Assembly (NCBI RefSeq): GCF_019320115.1
Contig: NC_089593.1
Location: forward strand, 16,332,221-16,396,220
Reading direction: 5' to 3'
Length of the DNA stretch: 64,000 bases
Source of the DNA: Miscanthus floridulus
Taxonomy: Eukaryota > Streptophyta > Magnoliopsida > Poales > Poaceae
Each line of letters opens with the position of its first letter. The stretch's first letter is position 1. Of the stretch, positions 56,622 through 64,000 are shown piece by piece. The notes under the pieces were generated by a model, which did no database searches, had not been told where the DNA came from, and saw nothing but the letters and a program-made list of their open reading frames with translations. Both the position numbers and the translations under genes were made by a program.

Positions 56622-59600
56622 ATGGCAACTCACAACAACAGTGACATCCTTATGGTGCCTTATGAAGACCTACCCAATAAGGATAAAGATGTTATCAATA
56701 AAGCTATAGAAAAATTTCAGAACAAGTGTTTGTTGTCCTATAGCAAGACACGCGACAATAAAGTTGTTCAAAAGTGTCCACTACCAGGAGTTTTGTTGCA
56801 TGGGCAGTCAGATACAGACGAAGCTGATGACAGACGTTTCTTCATAGATGTTGTAAACAAATCTGTTCATGATGCCATGTTGCACCATAATGCAACTTTC
56901 TTGAACACATTCCACAATACCATGAAAGAGGTGTTTCATGGATTTCCAATTGATCAGGTTGGACCGGCCTTTTACAATATTCCACATCCGTTGACTCAAG
57001 GGACTAATCAAGCCGGTACTATCCATCAAGAAGCAGCACTAACTAGTAATGATGATGTCCAGGCAGTTCAGAGCTCATCTGAGCAGGTTCAAGGTACCAC
57101 TACCAATCAAGTACAAAATAATCCTAGATCAGCAGTGCAGTATGTGCAACAGCCAACGGGACAAGTTCAGAACTAACTGGTTAATTTTGGCACATCAAGC
57201 CAGATACCATCGTCGGCTCAAAAAATAGCGCCATCAGTGCAAAGGATTCGTAGAGATACAGATCCCAGCATCTACAACCAGAGACTTCAAGCAACAAACC
57301 AACAAAGAGCCCAATAGATAGAGATTCCACAAGGATATCATTATGACACAGATTACAATACCTTTCATATAATTCCAAATCCAGGGTATTAAGGTACCTA
57401 AAATCTTAATCCACAGATGGGTTAGCAATTGCAAAGAAATCCAGATTCGAATGCTGATGAGTTGTTGCTTAGAGTGACCGAGATGATAAAGAATCAGTTT
57501 GGTTTGAAGCCAAAAGGGCAGACCTTCTCATACAAACGCCCATATCTAGAGTGGTATGATTTGGTCGCTCTTCCTACAAATTATAGGCTCCCGGAGTTTG
57601 CTAAGTTCACTAGCCAAGATAGCACAAGCATAATAGAACATGCCAGTCGGTATCTTACATAGTTGGGCAAAGCATCCATTGAAGAGGTCCATCGAGTTCG
57701 TTTCTTCTCCTTGTCCCTGTTAGGACCAGCCTTCACTTGGTTTTCATCATTACTAGTCAATTCCATTGCCAATTGGGCTGACCTAGAGAAGAAGTTTTAT
57801 ACATATTTTTATACTAGGACAGAAGAAAAGAAAATTACTGATTTGACGACCATAAGGCAGAGAACTAATGAATCGGGCACCGAGTTTCTTCAGAGATTCC
57901 AAGAGACCAGAAATTTGTGCTTCTCATTGAACTTGACCAATGATCGGCTAGCTGCTTTGGCCATTCAAGGAATGTTGCCAACGTGGAGAGAGAAGCTATT
58001 GGGGCAAGAGTTTGACCATTTAGGTCAGTTGGCTCAATGAGTGGCAGCGCTCAATAGCCAATTCTAGAATATGCGCAGAGATACTCGATTCCAGAAGAGT
58101 GCCGCAATTGTCGAAGTCTATAATCCATATTCAGTTGATAACGGCGATGAGGACGACGAAGAAGAAGAGATTGCTGCGGCCAAATGAAATTGGGGTAAGA
58201 AGACAGTAATGGTGCCAAACCCTTGGGGAAAAGGAGTTGAAGAAAGTTATGATTTCGATGTCATAAAATCAGACAAACTCTTCGATTTTTTTGTTTGAGA
58301 AAGGACAGATCAAGTTGCCCGTCAATCATGTTATGTTACCTCCTGATCAGTTGAAGAATAAGAAGTTCTGCAAATTTTATAACGTCACTTCTCATTCTAC
58401 TAATGAGTGCAGAATTTTCCGGCAACAAATACAGAGGGCTATTCAGCAAGGGAAACTCAAATTTGATATACCTCGGAAGATGAAAGTCGATGATAATCCT
58501 TTCCCAAGAGATCAGAATATGGTTGATGCTAGGTTGCTCAAAGGGAAGACCAAAGTCCTAACATCAACTAGGGCCAAAGAATCCGGAACCATCGACCCGA
58601 AGATGCAAATATCGGCTGATGAGTATAGAGAGATTAAAAGACGTTGTGACCAACAGAAGAGCCGATACGAGCAGGGAGAGACATCAAGGGATGGGGCAAT
58701 AAGGCCGTGTGTCACATCTTAGATTTTGTTGAATAAATGGCAACGGTAGAAGGAAAAGGATTATCAGTGTTGGCTAGAAGAGAAAGAATACCAGCGTCAA
58801 TAGGAGAAAGAGAGGTATGAAAGAAAGCAAGCTGAATCACTTTGGAATCGTCTTTTCTTCAGACATTGTTGGAATAAAGGTTTGAAATTGCCTACTAAAA
58901 ATAATTGCCCAGAGCGCAGTGAGCAATATTGGGAGTTTAGACAATCTCAAGCCAACCGTCGGTCTATTCATGCTCAAGAAGAGTATCATCATAATAATAT
59001 GGATCGACGCTTAAAAACCAAAAGTGTTCATGATCGGCTTGGGAAGCGAGTTGTTGATCAAAATTGGACTGATTATGAAGAAGCAAATGATGAGGAAAGG
59101 TATGTTTGGTAGGAAGGACAATGGTGTCCAGGAGGATTGACAAGAAGCCAAAAAAGAAGGGTACAACGCCTAAGGAACAGAGAGCTAGAACAGGCTCAGG
59201 TGGCTAGTAGACCTCAAGTGTGGCGTGCTAAACAAACAGCCGATAGGGGTAAACCATCGGCTAATATTCAAATGGCTTTTCTATTGCCATCCGAATTTAG
59301 AGCTCCAGCAGACCAAGAAGTCTATTCAGATTTTGATGAATCGGAGTATGAGGAAATAGTTGCCAAGTTGTCAGTGATACAGCAAGCTATATTCGATAAG
59401 CCAGTCAAGCATCGGCACTTAAAGGCTTTATATGTAAAAGGTTTTGTTGATGGGAAGCCGATGAGCAAAACGTTGGTGGACGGAGGAGCTTCTGTTAATC
59501 TTATGCCTTACACTACTTTTTGCAAGCTTGGCAAGGGACCAGGAGATTTGATTGAGACCGACATGATGCTTAAGGATTTTGGGGGTAATGCATCTAAGAC

Positions 59601-59949
59601 CACGGGGGCAATGAACATCGAATTGACAATCGAAAGTAAGACTTTTCTCACCACATTCTTCATCATTGATGGAAAAGGTCTATACAGTTTACTCCTTGGT
59701 CATGACTAGATTCATGCAAATTGTTGTGTACCATCAACCATGCATCAATGTTTGATTCAGTGGCATGGAGATGATATTGAGCTAGTTCACGCTGATGAAT
59801 CTATGAGTATCGCAACAGCCGATCCAATATATTGGGAACTAGAAGACTTCGAGTGTTTTTCTGGCAAGCTATGGAAAGGAGGCTTCATTAAGATCAATGA
59901 TGAAAGCCAACAGCCGATCCAAGCAATCAGCTCTGAGAGTTTGTTTTAA
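56622..59949 (+). pseudogene. Gypsy gag-protease polyprotein, many nonsense codons
   Basis: ATG at 56622 (MATHNNSD). One reading frame continues to about 58285, with stops at 57174, near 57315, near 57390, 57421, 57660, 58038 and 58185. One extra T in a run at 58286-58292 then shifts it, and the new frame runs to 59949 with stops at about 58720, 58740, 58800, 59110 and 59707. The retrotransposon Gag core lies at 57480-58040 (FAKFTSQ, FFSLSLLGPAFTWF, FLQRFQETRN). A later part (KKFCKFYNVTSHSTNECRIF) is the Cys/His nucleocapsid region. The protease active site is LVDGGASVNLMPY near 59475, with LLLGHD following. Several stops equal C-to-T or G-to-A changes at Gln, Arg or Trp codons. Confidence 0.85.
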
Positions 59950-60270
59950 TGGATAATCTAATAGATGGTATAGGTGGTAAGCTAGGGCATGGCTTCACGT
60001 CGGTCGGTGAATTGAAGGAGATAGACATTGGTCTTGGAGATAGGCCTAGGCTGACGTATGTGAGTGCTAAATCGAATCCTGAGTACAAGCCAGAGTTGGT
60101 AGATTTATTAAAGGAAATTTAAAGATTGTTTTGCTTAATGAGATGCTGGCCTAGATCGGTCAATTGTTTAATTTTTGATCTGAAGAGTTCTGGTGCAACC
60201 TATCAAGAAGCGATCGATGAGAAATGTTTGAAGGAATATTATCCTAGCATTTGGATCAATACTTGATAGC
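59950..60270 (+). pseudogene. Remnant ends of pol joined by a deletion
   Basis: After the protease, the frame reads SVGELKEIDIGLGDRPRLTYVSAKSNPEY, the usual lead-in to Gypsy reverse transcriptase. It stops at the point where FKDCFAW-like residues would begin (60118-60140). Shortly after, near 60205-60265, the residues KCLKEYYPSIWINT and a stop resemble the C-terminal end of plant Gypsy pol. The reverse transcriptase, RNase H and most of integrase are therefore missing. The C-terminal match is from memory. Confidence 0.55.
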
Positions 60271-60498
60271 CGATTTATTCAGTCATTGGCTCTAATAGCC
60301 GGTACCAGAAGGGTATCGCCTTTAGCTCAAAATTAACCCAAAAAGGGGGAAAAGCCGATACGAGATGTATCGCCTATAGAGCAAAAACAAACACAGAAAC
60401 AATTATGATGTAAACAAAGACATTGTAGAAGTACGCTGAGATACGATCATGGAAAAATAGAAGATTTTATTCATTGATTAGTTTTCCCTAAATACAAA
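60271..60498 (+). other. Spacer with purine tract after pol
   Basis: Contains AAAAAGGGGGAAAAG near 60340, a purine-rich tract, and the repeated phrase GCCGATACGAGATGTATCGCC. It separates the plus-strand coding region from the end of the antisense gene at 60499. No gene. Confidence 0.6.
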
Positions 60499-61355
60499 CT
60501 AATCAAAGACATTGTTTATCACATCCTGAGCGGATGTGATGTCCACAATGGCCTTCGCTGCATCGACGAATTCCTCGATCAACTCCTCGTGCTCTTTGGG
60601 GCCGTCACCCATCGGGAAACTGGTCTCCATGGTATAGAGCTCGTACCCAGTCTAGACATGTGCCGTGGCTAGTGCCACCGATGTGCCACGAAGGACGCCA
60701 TGAAGGGCAATCTCCTGGACACGGGCCAGGATGTCGTGGAGGCAGGCGTTGATGAGGGGGCCCCGAGCGTTGATGGCCGCCGTAGCCACGTTCTCCGCCA
60801 GTTGGAGGGTCTGCAACTGCACTGTCAGGGCTGGCGATCACAGAAACAAAGAAGATATCAAGGCAAAGACAATGGAAATCAAAATAGAGGTGTTTTTGAA
60901 GTCCATCTTACCCGCCACCATGGCGTCGGACTCGGCCAGCCACGCCTGAGCAGCGCTGGCTTCTTCCTTGGCGGCGTGAAGGGTGGCTTGAGAGGCCCTG
61001 AGGCGGATCTCAAGCTGTCCATTTTCTCGAGTTGCCTCAGAATAATGGTCCTGGGCTGCCCTCCACTCCTGGAGGAAATGCCGAGCGTCCTCACCGTTGT
61101 AGGAGTCGGAGGAGTCCGACGATGAATCCGGTGTGGAGGCGGCATTGGACACAGCATTGGAGGGCTCACCAGCCCTAGGAGGAAGTGGACGAAGGCTGTC
61201 ATTCAAGACGAACCTATAAACAAGTTAGAGAAGTCCATTGCCATGAGCAGAAGATATCGATCTCACCTCATACGGCGAAGGCGCTGGCTCATCGGTAGGT
61301 TCTTCTCCGGAACCTCCTCCTCCGCGTGCTTGCCCCTGTTATCCTCGCCAGCCAT
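60499..61355 (-). CDS. Antisense three-exon gene inside Gypsy element
   Basis: Exons on the minus strand: 61267-61355 (ATG, MAGEDNRGKHAEEEVP), 60912-61213 and 60499-60830 (TAG stop at 60499-60501). Both introns are GT-AG and keep phase, giving about 240 residues. Exon 2 has a Ser/Asp/Glu-rich stretch (TPDSSSDSSDSYNGED), then an Ala/Glu-rich helix likely to form a coiled coil (LEIRLRASQATLHAAKEEASAA). Exon 3 is helical (LQTLQLAENVATAAINARG). One TAG near 60655 interrupts exon 3, where CAG (Gln) is likely. A TATAAAT lies about 125 bp upstream. No function is known for such antisense proteins of Tat elements. Confidence 0.65.
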
Positions 61356-61480
61356 AAGGTTGATTGGATCTACGAAAATAGGGAAGAAAACCGCTACAGA
61401 GTTTGCGAGGGCGAAGAAGTGCAAAGGAACAGGAGCAGTTGCGAGTATAGATGTGTTCGAGGCCGAAGCCCTCGGCTGGT

Positions 61481-61487
61481 ATTTATA
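61481..61487 (-). promoter_or_regulatory. TATA box of the antisense gene
   Basis: The minus strand reads CTATAAATACC, with TATAAAT at 61487-61481, about 125 bp upstream of the antisense ATG. This puts a transcription start near 61455 and a 5' UTR of about 100 bp. Confidence 0.55.
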
Positions 61488-61780
61488 GCCACGGAGCGAG
61501 GTGGTAGATATCTCAGGACGTGCAAAAGGCAACTACAATTAATAGAAGGCGAAGCACCACCCCACTAGTACCGAAGAGAATGCGGCGTTAATAACTGATG
61601 ACAGAAGATTGAGGAGTTTTTCTTAATGAAGGCCGTGTTTTTAGACTTAATCGGATTAAGGTCAGAGGTCTAGGATCGGCTATTTTCAAATTGGCTCTTT
61701 AGCTGAGACAAGAAATACAATAGATCAACAGAAAATATGGTTATCATTGGTTCCACACAAGATACATGTTAGTATGCAGA

Positions 61781-64000
61781 TTACAAGTTTAGAACATCAT
61801 GGATTGCTTTCAATGCTTCTAGCCGGATATCATCGACTTCTGCGATTTGTTGCTTGTCTTCTTCAGCTGATCCAGGAATGTCTTCAAGGCTGCTGCAGAT
61901 GGCCCTACCTTCTCTGACCTTGGTCAATAGTTCCTATTTCTTCTGCTTAATGGCATTGGGTATTTGAGCCAGATTAGACTTATGGCGATCAATGGCAGCC
62001 TTCACGTTCTCCAGTTCCTTCTCAAGTTCTGCATGCTTGGTTTCTAATTGGTTCAGCTCTGGATCGATCTTGAGGGAGGAGTTCTTCAAATTATTGATCA
62101 GCTATGTCAGCTCTTTAGCCTCTTGTCTGCTGGAGTTCTTGGCTAATAAAGCTTCACGATTAGACAAGTTCCTCTGAGCCTTTTTCACCTTTGGGGCTTG
62201 ATCTTCGATGATGGATAAAGGTGACAAGACTCTAGTAAGAACTGGGGATGAATTATCCTTAATAGTAAGAAGACTCTTTGCATTCAATCCGTGTCTTGGA
62301 CCAAATCGGCTATATTCTTCTCAAGCATTGGTAATATGTCCCTTAGCCAATTTCTGGTCTCTTCTGATAAAGCTTCTTTAGAAGAGGTGGCTGATGAGCT
62401 GATTTCATCTTTATCTAGATACTCTTTTCAAGATTGAAAGAGTAGCTCGGAGCTAGAAAATTAAGTATCTATATATAAAAAAATCTTGTTAGGAGGATTG
62501 AATCAGTTGATAATAAGATAAATGGTGAAGTAAATATGGTACCTTTTCTGGGATAGCTTCTATCGAGGAAGAAGGAACGGCTGATGATGCACCAATGGTA
62601 TCTGGTTGAATCGGCTCTGAACTTTCAGCATTGGTATCTGTAAATATCAAGAGAGATTTTTCAATTCATATTCGTTGCAAGAGGGTAAAATAGATATAGG
62701 ATTTTCCTACCATTAATCGTTTGCTGAACTAGAGATTCAACAGTCTGGATGACAACACCAACAGGATCATTTTCAATGAGTGGACTGTCAGACTCCTCTT
62801 GCATGGATGTTTCCTCAGGGAGTATCTGGCGTGATGAATAGTCAGATGAAGGGTGAAAATTGAATAAAATTAAAAGTTTGGAGGAGATACCTTGGCAACA
62901 TCAGGAAGTGAAGTGGGAGAATTCTCATCTTCTGTTGTCCTAGAAGCATCAGTTGTTTTAACCGAAATTGGCTCCTTTTGAGGATCAGCCGATGAAGGTT
63001 TAGTTGATGCTGAATTAAACGCCTGGGACAACAGTTCCGCACCCAGAGCAGATTGGGATACAATGGTTGATAACTGTGAAGAAAGGGGATTAGAAGTTGA
63101 ATATTATTTTGAGGAAAGGATGAATCGTTTTACCTGGGCAGTTGATGGTCTCGTTTTGCGAAGTCTTTTCCCAGTAATGGTTTTCTGGGTTGTCCCTTGG
63201 GCTGCCTTGCGTTTTGAGGATTGATACATTACAATGGTAGAGGCAGCTTGAGTTTTTATCAGTTTCTTCAGTGTGGGTGCAGTTGATCCCATTCTTGAGG
63301 CTGGACATGGTGGATGATACTCTATAGGACGCCCCTTCCTGTCCAAGCTTGTGGGATTGAATTTGGTGTCCTGAAAAGGCCTGTTAGAACAGTTGGCATG
63401 GGAATTTATTGAATAATTTTTCTGAAAAAAGGAATGGTAAGTTACCTCACTGTCGGAAGTAAAATGTCCATCCAGAGCTATGCATCTAGGATGGACTGAC
63501 CCACAGAAGAGATGGGAGTGCCATTCTTGCCACCTGGAGTCAAAAAGGTTGGGAGAGAAGTTGACTCTTGTCCAGTCACACAAACAAAAGGAAGGAAGAT
63601 CTGATCCTAGTTGAAAGACTCTGGAGGTTTCCATTACTTCACTGATATCTTCTCTTGGCTTCAGTGTATTCTTGAAGAACAGTTGAAGAGGCAATTGACC
63701 AAGACCAAACTACCGAGCTACAAAAGAAGGGTTGTAAAACTCATAGGTTGGGAGGTTGCCTGGAAGAAAGGAACCAGTAGACATTTTGTCGCGGCCATGA
63801 TGAAATTCGGCTGGGAGGACGCAAGGTTTGATAAAGGAATTGAAGATTACAGCCGCCGTTTCATCTGAGCAGCCTGATTCAAATCGGAATTTGAATGGGA
63901 AGCCCAACTCATTGTTCTCATCCTCATCATAGGGTAGCCAAATCAAAATATCTGCATCAAACCTTCTATAAAACTTCTTGAAGAGATGGCCAATATCGAC
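61781..64000 (-). pseudogene. Antisense plant-mobile-domain-like gene, partial
   Basis: Runs from beyond the window end to TAA at 61781-61783 on the minus strand. The first part (63946-63450) reads LPTYEFYNPSFVAR, a TAG where Gln is expected, FGLGQLPLQLFFKN, then REDISEVMETSRVFQLGS and DWTRVNFSPNLFDSRWQEWHSHLFC. I remember these phrases from antisense proteins of plant Gypsy elements that carry a plant-mobile-domain-like head. Likely exons around 63104-63350, 62720-62830 and 62530-62640 follow, rich in Ser, Lys and Pro. A coiled coil at 62290-61785 (NREALLAKNSSRQEAKEL, NQLETKHAELEKELENVKAA) carries stops at 62099-62107 and near 61935. Broken in this copy. Confidence 0.6.

Larger units (their letters stand above)
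54657..64000 (+). mobile_element. Gypsy (Tat-like) retrotransposon with antisense genes, pol deleted
   Basis: Plus-strand element running off the window. It has a 5' LTR of 1.78 kb, a gag-protease frame, then only scraps of pol, then two spliced genes on the minus strand. Antisense genes between pol and the 3' LTR are a known feature of Tat-lineage Gypsy elements in plants (Grande, RIRE2), which supports the lineage call. The 3' LTR is outside the window. Confidence 0.8.

Overview
This is nuclear DNA of a grass, probably from the PACMAD side (Sorghum/Saccharum/Miscanthus-like). The evidence is nested LTR retrotransposons, a CACTA element whose ends are full of TTTAGTCCCGG repeats, dense TTA-flanked and Stowaway-type MITEs, and spliced exons with GT-AG introns. 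No bacterial-type genes, rRNA, convincing tRNA or CRISPR array is seen. The only host protein-coding sequence I can support is a tandem pair of major-facilitator (MFS) transporter genes on the minus strand, and both copies are broken by transposable elements.

Layout. 1-4060: GC-rich patches without a recognisable gene. 4064-13420: a dense array of small DNA transposons, including a Stowaway MITE split by a solo LTR and by a second MITE. 14147-14403: a 108-bp tandem repeat. 15146-24012: a minus-strand Gypsy-type element with very long LTRs, a decayed gag and no pol. 24013-26553: relic sequence that partly repeats the 3' flank of the MFS gene. 26554-37109: a CACTA (En/Spm) element with both termini and a GTG target duplication. 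It carries a GRF zinc-finger gene, a decayed TNP2 transposase, a long fold-back, an internal block of subterminal repeats, and a TNP1-like/proline-rich/Ulp1-protease gene.

38622-47029: MFS gene A, 14 exons, nearly all with intact splice sites and no stop codons, but with a degenerate Copia element (40910-44943) inside exon 5. 47640-48620: a repeat rich in GCAACATATG. 49367-53647: MFS gene B, with four 3' exons and two 5' exons remaining; the middle exons are replaced by 2.5 kb of transposon sequence including a TNP2 fragment. 54657 to the window end: a Gypsy (Tat-like) element with a 1.8-kb LTR, a gag-protease ORF full of nonsense codons, no reverse transcriptase or integrase core, and two spliced genes on the opposite strand.

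How the parts relate. The MFS locus was duplicated in tandem and then invaded repeatedly. The two copies explain each other: gene B shows what gene A exon 12 has lost, and gene A shows which exons gene B lost. All retroelements here look non-autonomous or dead. The most unusual material is the CACTA element (fold-back, second promoter-like block, protease module with complete catalytic residues), the antisense genes in the Gypsy element, and the Copia/MFS junction that leaves a reading frame open.
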